DNA of 54,471 nucleotides from assembly GCA_018499965.2 (NCBI GenBank), contig JAHBAS020000005.1, forward strand, positions 1-54,471, in the 5' to 3' direction. Source of the DNA: Candidatus Uhrbacteria bacterium (GTDB taxonomy: Bacteria; Patescibacteriota; Patescibacteriia; 2-12-FULL-60-25). This document shows positions 7,487 through 15,522 of this stretch, one piece after another; position 1 is the first letter of the stretch; each line of letters begins with the position of its first letter. Made by a program: the position numbers and the translations under genes. Under the pieces are notes generated by a model that saw only the letters and a program-made list of their open reading frames with translations, was not told where the DNA came from and made no database searches.

Positions 7487-8830
7487 TTAAACGATCAGTG
7501 GTGGGGGTTCTAGGACGCCGTCTTCTCCGGTGATGACGGCTTCGATGCGATGTGCGCCATGGGTCGGGGCTTCTACGTAGCCATTCCAAGCCATGCGAGC
7601 TAGGGCTCCGCTATTGATCCAATCCTGTAGCCATTCATTACAGGTATCTGCATTTGCCATTTGTATGCCTCCTCCTACGTTTTGGAGCCAAAGGCGATTG
7701 AATTCTTCCTGGGAACCGATCGGAGGAGACATGATAATCGGAAGTCCGAGTCCGGTATAGAAGGAGAGTTCTGATGGTTTTGTCCAGAGAATATCTGTAC
7801 GTCGCAGAATAGCGTCAAAGCCTTTGAAGTATGCGTGCCGTTCCGGTTCGTAATAGATCTCGATCCCTTTATTGATGAGATTGCCGAGCCCGTTGAAGCG
7901 AAGATGGAATTGGAAGTAGCGGGCGATTTGTTTATGTGTTCCGGCAACGAGGACGAGTTTAAAAATACCTTTGGCTAGTTTTTCGCGAAGAGATTTGGCG
8001 ATCTGAATGGCGAGCTGACGTTGTGCGCCCGCGCCTCCGACCGTAAACGTAATCGTTACCGGTCGACTCTTCTTTTTTGCATTGCAGACGGTGCTCCCAA
8101 ATTCCGCTTCAAGCGTACGCCAGTAGCGTTTGGTGAAAGCGCCGGTTGGATCAAGATTGCAAATGCGTTGCGCGAGATCGGTTTTAAGAACCTTGGCGTC
8201 TGCTCCACCGATGAGTTTTTTTGGAATCGGGAAACCGGTGTAGTGGATACGATCCGGATGGACGCCATAGAGTTTGAGGCGTTCGACGACGCGACCCGTT
8301 GGCGCGAAATACTGGATCTTGCTCCGCTTCGGATCTGGTGGAACCCATGCGCGCGCCATATCGGTATCCGTTACGATCGTATAGATATCCTCTGGGTATC
8401 CATGGTATTCCATGGCAAGAGCGGTGAGCGGAAAAGTGCAAATCACGGGAAGCCTTCGTTTTGCGATGAGTTTATTTACCAAGTGCTTCATGAGTCCACG
8501 TTCGATGAGCTTATAACTCATGCGAAGTTGTATGCTTGGCTTGGAAAGATCTCGACGGGGATAGAAAGCAGGAATCTCTTGAAAGCGATCCATGGCCTCA
8601 AAGAGAAAATCGCCGATGATTGGAATGGGTTTGAGTCGAGAGATGGCTTCGTAGGCTCTCCGCGTTTCTTTCCACAGATTGCGGTCTTGTTTTGGGATGC
8701 CTATGTAGTGGTTGGCTGTGATGAATCCTCCGTACGAGAGTTCTTCAATGCCGTGCGCTGCACGATCGTGTCCGTATCCCATGTCCGCAGAAACGACCCA
8801 CGCTTGCTTGTGACGTTTTTTGATGGCCAT
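7487..8830 (-). CDS. GT28/MGDG-synthase-like glycosyltransferase
   Basis: The 447-aa protein has the layout of GT-B glycosyltransferases related to MGDG synthase and processive diacylglycerol glucosyltransferase. The N-terminal VVSADMGYGHDRAAHGIEEL corresponds to the family's GxGH-x-AA acceptor loop. TIVTDTDMARAWVPPDP lies mid-protein, and the C-terminal domain has FTVGGAGAQRQLA and a donor-site-like segment SELSFYTGLGLPIIM. The acceptor, lipid or otherwise, cannot be read from the sequence. The ATG at 8830 is preferred to the frame's first ATG (8857), because a TATACT box lies between them and would exclude the longer start. A terminator follows. Confidence 0.65.
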   Translation of the reverse strand: MAIKKRHKQAWVVSADMGYGHDRAAHGIEELSYGGFITANHYIGIPKQDRNLWKETRRAYEAISRLKPIPIIGDFLFEAMDRFQEIPAFYPRRDLSKPSIQLRMSYKLIERGLMKHLVNKLIAKRRLPVICTFPLTALAMEYHGYPEDIYTIVTDTDMARAWVPPDPKRSKIQYFAPTGRVVERLKLYGVHPDRIHYTGFPIPKKLIGGADAKVLKTDLAQRICNLDPTGAFTKRYWRTLEAEFGSTVCNAKKKSRPVTITFTVGGAGAQRQLAIQIAKSLREKLAKGIFKLVLVAGTHKQIARYFQFHLRFNGLGNLINKGIEIYYEPERHAYFKGFDAILRRTDILWTKPSELSFYTGLGLPIIMSPPIGSQEEFNRLWLQNVGGGIQMANADTCNEWLQDWINSGALARMAWNGYVEAPTHGAHRIEAVITGEDGVLEPPPLIV

Positions 8831-8845
8831 AAAAAATTCTTCGCA

Positions 8846-8854
8846 AGTATACCA
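8846..8854 (-). promoter_or_regulatory. Extended -10 promoter of the glycosyltransferase gene
   Basis: TGGTATACT on the minus strand, ending 15 nt before the ATG at 8830. It overlaps the alternative upstream start and so argues against it. Confidence 0.55.
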
Positions 8855-8906
8855 CATCTCATCGCATGAAGAAATAAAAAAAACTGATACCGATACTGAA
8901 ACGGAC

Positions 8907-10358
8907 TTACAATAACGGACCGATCAGTCGCGCAAGAGATTCACGCACGCGAACAAGGAGCGGACGTTGAAGGTATGTTTCGTACGTAAGCTCTTGGGAG
9001 GCGGCTTTGTCACGCTCCGCATCTTCCAATAGATGGCGGATGGCTTGCGAGCCGGAAATGAGGACATTGACTTCGAAGTCGAGATGAAAACTTCGGAGGT
9101 CGATATTGCAGGTTCCGACCGTTGCCAAGATAGCATCGGAGATGAGGATTTTTTGATGGAGGAAGCCAACGGGGTATTCAAAAACGCGCACACCGGCACG
9201 TAAAAGGTCGCCGATATAGGTCATGGCTACCCAGCGAAAGAGCGGCGTATCCGGGTAGCGGGGGATGAAGAGTTCCACGTTTACGCCTCGAAGCGCAGCG
9301 TTGATGAGCGCTTCTTGGATGGCGGCGTCTGGAATGAAGTACGGCGTTTGAACCACGAGGTGACGGTCCGTTTGGTGGATGAGTTCAAGGTAGATGCGTT
9401 GAATGGCATACCAATCCGAATCTGGTCCGCTGGAGATCACGTTAATCGTGTCAGTTCCCACGGAAGCCGGTTGCGGGATAGTTTGTCTGGATGTTCTCGT
9501 GGTACGCGTCCACGATTCCTGGAATACTTCGATGAATTGTCCTACGCATGGTCCGCGAAGTTCGATCGAGGTGTCTCGCCATGGTCCGCGCTCGGAGTTC
9601 CCAAGGTATTCTTTACCGATATTAATCCCTCCGGTAAAAACGATTTCTTCATCGATGATGACGATTTTTCGATGGTCCCGATAATTTACTTTGAAGAAAT
9701 ACAGCAAGGTGGAAAGCGGGGCGAAGTAGTGCGCCTGGATGCCTGCGGCTCGCATGCGCGCGAAAACTTTCATGCCGAGTCCGATGCTGCCCATGCCATC
9801 CACGAGAAAGCGTATCTTGACTCCGGCTTTCGCTTTTTGGATCAGGATATCGATGATCTCAAGTCCGATTTCATCGTATCGGAAGATGTAGTACTCAAGG
9901 TCGATCGTCCGTTTGGCGTTTCGAAGTGCGACGAAGAGATGGGGGTATTTTTCATGCGCATCCGTAAGGATACGGACGGCATTTCCTTTGGTGAGCGAAA
10001 AACCCGTCGTGGTCGTTGAGAGCGCTCGCAGTCGACGTTCGGCATTCGGGGTGTCTGCAGGGAGGAGTGTGGCATCGCGATCGGCGATCTCTCTCCATCG
10101 TGCGAGCATGCGCATGCCGAGGCGTCGCGCTTCGCGTGATTTGCGATGCCAATTGTGTCCGAAGAAGATGTAGAGAATAAAGCCGACGAACGGGAACGCG
10201 AAAAGGACGAGGAGCCAGCTATGGGATCGTTCCGGTTCTCGGTTTTCAAGCAGGATCACGAATCCGACCAATGCGATATTCACCGCAAAAAGGACCGCCA
10301 CGGCTGTTCCAAGGTGCGTGACGGTCCAAGCGATGAATTCGTGAAGGGCGAAATCCAT
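8907..10358 (-). CDS. cls: Cardiolipin synthase (phospholipase D family)
   Basis: The 483-aa membrane enzyme joins phosphatidyl groups to make cardiolipin. Two N-terminal helices (about residues 8-37 and 46-66) are followed by two PLD domains with HKD motifs: HRKIVIIDE at His229 and HQKILISDA at His401, each with the downstream GG or GT and N expected. Length fits bacterial Cls. The ATG at 10358 lies 2 nt after the stop of the preceding gene (TAA-GA-ATG), so the gene is the last of a three-gene operon with the DUF5671 and pilin-like proteins and is probably translationally coupled. Confidence 0.9.
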   Translation of the reverse strand: MDFALHEFIAWTVTHLGTAVAVLFAVNIALVGFVILLENREPERSHSWLLVLFAFPFVGFILYIFFGHNWHRKSREARRLGMRMLARWREIADRDATLLPADTPNAERRLRALSTTTTGFSLTKGNAVRILTDAHEKYPHLFVALRNAKRTIDLEYYIFRYDEIGLEIIDILIQKAKAGVKIRFLVDGMGSIGLGMKVFARMRAAGIQAHYFAPLSTLLYFFKVNYRDHRKIVIIDEEIVFTGGINIGKEYLGNSERGPWRDTSIELRGPCVGQFIEVFQESWTRTTRTSRQTIPQPASVGTDTINVISSGPDSDWYAIQRIYLELIHQTDRHLVVQTPYFIPDAAIQEALINAALRGVNVELFIPRYPDTPLFRWVAMTYIGDLLRAGVRVFEYPVGFLHQKILISDAILATVGTCNIDLRSFHLDFEVNVLISGSQAIRHLLEDAERDKAASQELTYETYLQRPLLVRVRESLARLIGPLL

Positions 10359-10360
10359 TC

Positions 10361-10828
10361 TTATTTCGGGTAGACCACGGTTTCGGCAGGAATGGCTTTG
10401 CTTCCAGTTGTTCGAGCGGTGAAGTTGAAGCAGGTACGACCGGCTCCGTGTTCCCATGTCGGCTGGATTCGAACTTGTTCGGCGTCCATTGGGCGATCAA
10501 ACGTGGCGCAGAGTTCGTACGTATCCGGTCCGGTTGCGCGATATTCGAACGGCGTTTGCGTGCTCGGATCAACGAACGTGGTTCCATCTCCTGCCCAAAA
10601 CTCCTGGGCTTCGTTCAGCGTTTGTGGAAGGGTTCCGCGATCCGCGTAAAAGGAATCAATGGCTCCGAAGCGGAGTTGCTCTAATCGAGAGATGCGCTGA
10701 TCGTCAAACCGACGTAGTCGTTCTTCGGTTGGCGATCCGGCGGTAATGAGTCCGGCGATGACGGAGATCGCAATGATTGCCGTAATGATGCTCGGGAAAA
10801 GCGGAAAAGGAAAATTCGGGCGTTTCAT
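10361..10828 (-). CDS. Single-pass membrane protein, pilin-like
   Basis: The 155-aa protein has one N-terminal membrane helix (about residues 8-28, IITAIIAISVIAGLI). This is followed by a helix and a small Cys-containing C-terminal domain including GAIDSFYADRGTLPQTLNEA, which resembles the alphaC-domain start of type II pseudopilins. A canonical prepilin cleavage site is not evident, so this is only a resemblance. The ATG at 10828 overlaps the upstream stop region (TAATATG); the longer start at 10852 would overlap the previous gene by 23 nt. Middle gene of the DUF5671-cls operon. Confidence 0.6.
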   Translation of the reverse strand: MKRPNFPFPLFPSIITAIIAISVIAGLITAGSPTEERLRRFDDQRISRLEQLRFGAIDSFYADRGTLPQTLNEAQEFWAGDGTTFVDPSTQTPFEYRATGPDTYELCATFDRPMDAEQVRIQPTWEHGAGRTCFNFTARTTGSKAIPAETVVYPK

Positions 10829-10829
10829 A

Positions 10830-11465
10830 TTAGGAAGCGGATTCATTGTCACGTTTTAGATCCCAGAGGTAGTACCCGAAAATAACCCCGGCGATACCTC
10901 CAACCGTGAGGACTTTGAGAACGAATCGTAATGTAAGGTCCCCGTTCAAGAGGCTCATGACGAGCGCGATAAGATCTCCGATGATGATGCCAGCAGCGAT
11001 GAATAGCGTAATGTAGGTAAGCCACTTACGGATCTTCGAAGAGCGTTTTTCCGGATCCTTCACAATGGCTCGTCGCAGGATCATGGTGATCGCAACGAAG
11101 ATCGGATACGCGATGATCAAGGAGGCAGTCGCTTGGCGGATCAGTCCGAGGGAAGCGAGACGTCCATAATCGTTCAGAAGCGGGTCGGGGAAGGCTCGAT
11201 TGATGAATTGGAATAAGAGCGTTCCTAGGCTGATGGCGCTGATGTAGAGCGTAAGGAAGAGAACGAGGTACATGAATGCCTCCTGTGCAGAAACGTATGG
11301 TTTTCGTTTCGGAACAGGGATGACGAATGCAACGTCAGAAAAGCCATCAAGGGCGTTCGTCACTTCATCTTGTTGCCAGCCGGCGCTTAGCAGGGCCTTC
11401 TTAATGTCGTTTCGTGAAGCGCCTTTCGTGAGGGCTTCGCGAACGAAGTCGTGTATTGTTGTCAT
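10830..11465 (-). CDS. DUF5671 membrane protein
   Basis: The 211-aa protein has an N-terminal UBA-like helical segment (residues ~1-45, including ALLSAGWQQDEVTNAL). Four hydrophobic helices follow. It resembles the DUF5671 membrane proteins frequent in CPR genomes. No function is known. It is the first gene of the operon with the pilin-like protein and cardiolipin synthase, which suggests a role at the membrane. An extended -10 TGCTATACT lies at 11502-11510, giving a leader of about 30 nt without a clear Shine-Dalgarno. Confidence 0.75.
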   Translation of the reverse strand: MTTIHDFVREALTKGASRNDIKKALLSAGWQQDEVTNALDGFSDVAFVIPVPKRKPYVSAQEAFMYLVLFLTLYISAISLGTLLFQFINRAFPDPLLNDYGRLASLGLIRQATASLIIAYPIFVAITMILRRAIVKDPEKRSSKIRKWLTYITLFIAAGIIIGDLIALVMSLLNGDLTLRFVLKVLTVGGIAGVIFGYYLWDLKRDNESAS

Positions 11466-11501
11466 AAATAGGTAGAGAGTGCATGATGCACCTCATGATT
11501 G

Positions 11502-11510
11502 AGTATAGCA
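11502..11510 (-). promoter_or_regulatory. Extended -10 promoter of DUF5671-cls operon
   Basis: TGCTATACT on the minus strand, 36 nt before the ATG at 11465. A small inverted repeat, GTGCATGATGCAC, lies in the leader at 11479-11491 and could be an operator, but nothing supports this beyond the symmetry. Confidence 0.5.
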
Positions 11511-11575
11511 TGTTCGATTTGGATGGGTAGAGGTCAAAAGATCAATTTTTTCTAAAGAAAATGAAAAGATATCCG

Positions 11576-11604
11576 TTGCAGAGATCTGAAAAAACGAGTA
11601 CGAT
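11576..11604 (+). promoter_or_regulatory. Candidate promoter of the response regulator
   Basis: TTGCAG, 17-nt spacer, TACGAT, ending 15 nt before the ATG at 11620. The -35 is weak. Confidence 0.4.
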
Positions 11605-11619
11605 GCAAGCGATCTTGTT

Positions 11620-12306
11620 ATGCACACACTTCTTATCGTTGAGGATCAGGAAGACATCCGTGATTCTCTCCAATCTCAATTTGTTTTAGAAGGTTATAGC
11701 GTTGATACAGCCTCTGACGGCCGTGAGGCGGTTGGAAAAATCAAGAAACGTGAATATGACTGCGTCGTCATGGATTACGTGATGCCTCGTATGGACGGAA
11801 AGGAGGCCTGTAAAGAGGTTCGTGAATCAGGTATTTGCGTGCCCATCATCATGCTCTCGGTCAAATCTGAACCGTTAACGAAGGCCGAGCTATTGGATTG
11901 TGGCGCAGATGACTATCTTGGCAAACCGTTTTCCAGCGAAGAGCTTTTAGCTCGTATTCGAGCACTTCTTCGTCGACCGAAAGCATTGAAAAGCGATGTT
12001 TTAAACGTGGGTGATTTAATGATGGATGTGAAAGCGCATAAGGTTTCCGTTCAGGGAAAACCGATTTATCTCACGCGCAAAGAGTTCTCTCTTCTCGAGT
12101 GTCTTCTTCGGCATAAGGGTTCAGCCGTTTCCCGTGAACGTCTTGTTACGGATGTGTGGGGCGGAGCTGTTGGTGTGCATTCCAATACCATCGAGTCTCA
12201 TATTTTGAGTTTACGTAAAAAGATCGATCATCAGCGAGCGCATGGGCGATTGATTCATACGATGCCAGGGGTTGGGTATCGCGTTGATGCGCTGGTAGTG
12301 GAATAG
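11620..12306 (+). CDS. OmpR/PhoB-type response regulator
   Basis: The 228-aa protein has a receiver domain (residues 1-~118) with acidic residues E8/D9, phospho-acceptor Asp52 (CVVMDYVMP), Ser80 and Lys102 (YLGKPF). The C-terminal winged-helix domain (~128-225) ends in the typical VRTVWGVGY-like segment, here MPGVGYRVD. It is a DNA-binding transcription factor controlled by phosphorylation. The partner is very likely the histidine kinase 322 bp downstream on the same strand, although a terminator-like palindrome separates them. Confidence 0.9.
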   Translation: MHTLLIVEDQEDIRDSLQSQFVLEGYSVDTASDGREAVGKIKKREYDCVVMDYVMPRMDGKEACKEVRESGICVPIIMLSVKSEPLTKAELLDCGADDYLGKPFSSEELLARIRALLRRPKALKSDVLNVGDLMMDVKAHKVSVQGKPIYLTRKEFSLLECLLRHKGSAVSRERLVTDVWGGAVGVHSNTIESHILSLRKKIDHQRAHGRLIHTMPGVGYRVDALVVE

Positions 12307-12325
12307 GTTGAAATCGTAGAGATAC

Positions 12326-12357
12326 AAAGAAAAAATGAAATATTTCATTTTTTCTTT
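12326..12357 (+). terminator. Perfect 32-bp palindrome after the response regulator
   Basis: A 16-bp arm (AAAGAAAAAATGAAAT) and its exact complement abut with no loop, 20 bp after the response-regulator stop. The T-rich right arm can act as a terminator tail. The perfect symmetry without a loop would also suit a DNA-binding site. Confidence 0.55.
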
Positions 12358-12616
12358 ATCTACAGGCTTTATCATTTCTTTATCCTTGGCGGGCCACATT
12401 AAAGGTCTACCCATTTTCCTGGTCAGAAAATGTCGGAGGGGCGTTGTACGGCTCATGCCTCATTGACGGAGGTATGGGAATGGTTTACAACGTTAATCAT
12501 TCATCTCTATGCAGAACGTTCTCAAGGCCGTTCTCACGAGCAAGGCTTCTCGCTCTACGGCTGGTGTGTTGGCTGTAGGCATTGTCGCCTTACCTTGGGC
12601 GTAGTGTGCGTGGCGC

Positions 12617-12622
12617 TATTCT
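12617..12622 (+). promoter_or_regulatory. -10 box of the histidine kinase gene
   Basis: TATTCT ends 6 nt before the ATG at 12629, with a weak TTGGGC 16 nt upstream. This supports the first ATG as start and a separate, leaderless kinase transcript. Apart from the palindrome and a 31-codon frame (12509-12604), nothing else is seen in 12307-12628. Confidence 0.45.
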
Positions 12623-12628
12623 TTTCGT

Positions 12629-14044
12629 ATGTCTTTTGCATGGTCTTTGTTACAGAATGGCGCCATCGCATTGCGCCGTATGTATATTGATGCCCGTTCG
12701 ACGAATGAAGATGATCGACGTCAGGAACATCTTGCCAATATCCTTTTGGTGAGTTTGATCGTCGTGACGGCGGTGATGGGTATGGTTGCCGCATGGCAGG
12801 CGATGGTCGCCCATTCGTCATATTCAGGCGTTCATCCGGCTTCCGTGGGTTTATGGTGCGCTTGGTATGGTCTCCTGTTATGGGTATCGCGACGTGGTCG
12901 TATCCGAACGGCGATCGCCGGATTGCTTATTTCGTTGTACCTCCCCACGGTGATCGTCATGGTTCGATACGGTGTCACGGTTCCGGAGCTCGTATTGCTG
13001 CTCGCCTTACTTGTGACGATTAGCAGCGTGCTTGTTGCGACGCGATTTTCTTTCCTTGTGACGGGCATTGTCAGCGTGACGATGTTGACGGTTTATTTTT
13101 TGCAGAGCCGAGGGGTTTTTGTGCCGGAATACGATTGGCGCACGGAGCCGATGTTCGTGGTTTCTGATATCGTTCCACTCGTCGTAACCTTGTTCGCGAT
13201 CGCGATCGTGGCATGGCTTTCGAATAGGGAAACGGAGCGGTCCTTGATTCGCGCCAGAGCGTCTGAAGCGGCATTGAAAAAAGAACGTGATTCGCTTGAA
13301 GAGAAGGTAGAAGAACGGACGCGAGCCTTGAAGCAGGCGCAGATGGATCAAATCGGGCAGCTCTACCGATTCGCGGAATTCGGAAAAATGGCCTCTGGGC
13401 ATTTTCATGATCTCGCGAATCCACTGACTGCGGTTTCGTTGAGCCTGGATCAATTGTCCAAAGAGAGTGGGGAGTGCCTCCTTCCGGTACGGGAGCATCT
13501 TGATCGGGCTATGAGCGCCGCAAAGCGCATGGAGGGGTATATCGGAGCGGTTCGAAAGCAATTACAGCAGCATGAAGTCGTTGCGCTCTTCCATCCTGCG
13601 GAAGAAATAAGGGATATCGTGAATGTTTTGGGGTATAAGGCGAGAAAAGCGCATGTGCAGGTGCGATTAAAATTAGATGACCGGATAACGATCAAGGGAA
13701 ATCTGTTAAAATTTGGCCAGATCGTGATGAACGTTATGAGTAATGCTATTGATGCCTACGAAGGGATAGAGCGAAAGGGCACGAGGGATGTCATCGTCTC
13801 GCTGGAGCGAGAAAAGCAAACCATATATATGACCATTCGGGATCATGGATGCGGTATTCCCGAAGGAGATCTTTCAAAGATTTTTCAACCGTTTTTTACA
13901 ACAAAACGAGAACAGGGATTGGGAATCGGATTGGCAACGGTATCTGATATCGTAAAGAAAGATTTTGGCGGGTCTATGCAGGTACAAAGCGTCGTTGGTC
14001 AGGGGAGTACGTTTACCATTTCTTTGCCCGAGGCGAATACTTGA
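12629..14044 (+). CDS. Membrane sensor histidine kinase
   Basis: The 471-aa protein has five to six membrane helices in the first ~195 residues and no large extracellular domain. A coiled coil (~200-235, KKERDSLEEKVEERTRALKQ) connects to the dimerisation domain with phospho-acceptor His260 (GHFHDLANPLTAV). An ATPase domain follows with N-box NVMSNAIDAY, G1 DHGCGIPEG and G2 GLGIGLATV. It would autophosphorylate and pass phosphate to the neighbouring response regulator. Short loops suggest that it senses a signal within the membrane. The terpenoid-fold gene starts 4 nt after the stop, so the two are cotranscribed. Confidence 0.85.
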   Translation: MSFAWSLLQNGAIALRRMYIDARSTNEDDRRQEHLANILLVSLIVVTAVMGMVAAWQAMVAHSSYSGVHPASVGLWCAWYGLLLWVSRRGRIRTAIAGLLISLYLPTVIVMVRYGVTVPELVLLLALLVTISSVLVATRFSFLVTGIVSVTMLTVYFLQSRGVFVPEYDWRTEPMFVVSDIVPLVVTLFAIAIVAWLSNRETERSLIRARASEAALKKERDSLEEKVEERTRALKQAQMDQIGQLYRFAEFGKMASGHFHDLANPLTAVSLSLDQLSKESGECLLPVREHLDRAMSAAKRMEGYIGAVRKQLQQHEVVALFHPAEEIRDIVNVLGYKARKAHVQVRLKLDDRITIKGNLLKFGQIVMNVMSNAIDAYEGIERKGTRDVIVSLEREKQTIYMTIRDHGCGIPEGDLSKIFQPFFTTKREQGLGIGLATVSDIVKKDFGGSMQVQSVVGQGSTFTISLPEANT

Positions 14045-14048
14045 TTGC

Positions 14049-15500
14049 ATGACGTCTTTTGAAGTGCGAAAAAGAGAGCAAGACGCTCTCATAGCAGGCG
14101 TGTCTTCGTCTATTTTTTCTGTGAGGTCTGGAGCGTTTCCGCTTGAGGGGCTTTTTCGATCTCTCGCATACGTTGCGGATCGGGATCCTGATCTGATGCA
14201 GTCGGAATGGGTGGCTGCTGCTGCATGGATTTTGACGCAATGTGAAGTTGGAGAAGGTGGGCCATACCGATCCCGAATCGGCAGCCAGGATGAGCCTGAT
14301 CTTGAGACGAATGTTCAAATCGCTCGGTTTTTACGTACGCAGGACATTGTTCTCAATCCTCTAAATGAGTGGTTGGCAAAACAGGGAGTTTTTGTGTTGC
14401 AGGAGAAAAAAAGATATGATCATCAAAATGATTCATTAAAGAAAACGGATAAGGCTCATGTTGAGTATCATCATGATTCTTATATCGTTCCGCTGATTCA
14501 ACGAAGGATGAGTCTTGTTGGCGAATCGTTGCGATTGGATGTCGAGGATGAATTACAGGCGATGTTCGGACGTGATCAGCGTGGGGAAAAGACGCGTCTT
14601 CCCCTTTTCTTTTTTAAGGGAATTGATCCGTCGATCATTTCCGTTTCTCCGGAAGTCGTTCGAATGCTCTGCGTTGCGCATACGTACGGATGGATGGCTT
14701 ATACGGTTTTGGATCGTTATCTCGACGAAGATCATGGCGCGCATACCTTATCGATGGTGCCATTCTGCCTGCGTGAGATGATGGGTATTTATCAAGCGCT
14801 CGGACCGGCCGTGGCTGCATATGCGCGGAATACGCTTGATCGCTGCGATGTTGCGAACGCACACGAGCTTCAGTGCTGTCGTCTCATTCACGCTCTGGGT
14901 GGAGCATATGAACTTCCCGAGTTCCTTCCGAGCGCATTTTATCAAGGGCCGGAGCTTGCCGAACGTTCGCTTGGACATCTCATTGGTTGCGTATCGATAT
15001 TTCTTCGATCTGGAGTCGCTACGAACCATCCGTTCGTCCAGGCGACGGAGTCTTTTTTTACGAGGGTGATCTGTGCAAAGCAGCTTTGTGATGATATTGA
15101 AGACTGGTGGGAGGACCTTTGTCATGGCCATCTCAATGCCGTGGGATGCGAAGTGATTCGGACCTGGCAATCCGTGACGCATCATCCTGACTTTTCAATA
15201 GAGCGCGATGAATTGCCGTTGCGGAATGTTATGTTAGAATCCGTGCTCGAAAACATGATTCACGCCGTGCGCGTGCATGCGGATGAGGCCTCGGTTGCCC
15301 TTGGGAAAATGACATTTTTATCTGATGCGACGTTTTGCCGGAACATGATCGACGTGTATCGCCAAACGGCTAATCACTTGGAGCGTCAGTTGAAGGAGCG
15401 AAGAGCTTTTTTACAGGAGTTCGGACCAAATAGCGTCGACGGTCTATCGTCTACGGCTGACGGGATCGATTCTCTCCGACCGTTAGCCGTCGACCGTTAG
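14049..15500 (+). CDS. Putative isoprenoid-synthase/terpenoid-cyclase-like protein
   Basis: The 483-aa protein is all-helical by inspection. The N-terminal part (residues ~15-105) contains AAAWILTQCEVGEGGPYRSR followed by DLETNVQIARFLRTQ, which resembles a prenyltransferase/squalene-cyclase QW-type repeat. The C-terminal part has two Asp-rich helices in the order of class I isoprenoid synthases: VLDRYLDEDHG and KQLCDDIEDWWEDL. I know similar CPR hypothetical proteins; none has an assigned reaction. The first motif is altered compared with a full DDxxD. The ATG at 14049, 4 nt after the kinase stop, is preferred to the upstream overlapping start. The last codons fall in the repeat at 15435-15522. 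Confidence 0.55.
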   Translation: MTSFEVRKREQDALIAGVSSSIFSVRSGAFPLEGLFRSLAYVADRDPDLMQSEWVAAAAWILTQCEVGEGGPYRSRIGSQDEPDLETNVQIARFLRTQDIVLNPLNEWLAKQGVFVLQEKKRYDHQNDSLKKTDKAHVEYHHDSYIVPLIQRRMSLVGESLRLDVEDELQAMFGRDQRGEKTRLPLFFFKGIDPSIISVSPEVVRMLCVAHTYGWMAYTVLDRYLDEDHGAHTLSMVPFCLREMMGIYQALGPAVAAYARNTLDRCDVANAHELQCCRLIHALGGAYELPEFLPSAFYQGPELAERSLGHLIGCVSIFLRSGVATNHPFVQATESFFTRVICAKQLCDDIEDWWEDLCHGHLNAVGCEVIRTWQSVTHHPDFSIERDELPLRNVMLESVLENMIHAVRVHADEASVALGKMTFLSDATFCRNMIDVYRQTANHLERQLKERRAFLQEFGPNSVDGLSSTADGIDSLRPLAVDR

Positions 15501-15522
15501 CCGTCGACCGTTAGTCGTCGAC
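15435..15522. repeat. GTCGAC-rich direct and inverted repeats at convergent gene ends
   Basis: Three tandem 14-bp units CGTTAGCCGTCGAC (15481-15494, 15495-15508, and 15509-15522 with one change) follow an inverted relative, GTCTACGGCTGACGG, at 15450-15464. They span the stop codons of both convergent genes (15500 plus, 15511 minus) and encode their C-terminal residues. GGCTGACGG can pair with CCGTTAGCC to form a hairpin that may terminate both transcripts. Confidence 0.75.

Noticed and set aside
11384-11489. A minus-strand short frame starting at ATG 11482 and overlapping the DUF5671 start, preceded by GAGGTG.
   Set aside because: It has a low-complexity Arg/His sequence and lies wholly against a well-supported gene in another frame; most likely chance.
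12430-12690. An 86-codon plus-strand frame before the histidine kinase.
   Set aside because: It overlaps the kinase start, has a Cys-rich unnatural composition and no ribosome binding site.
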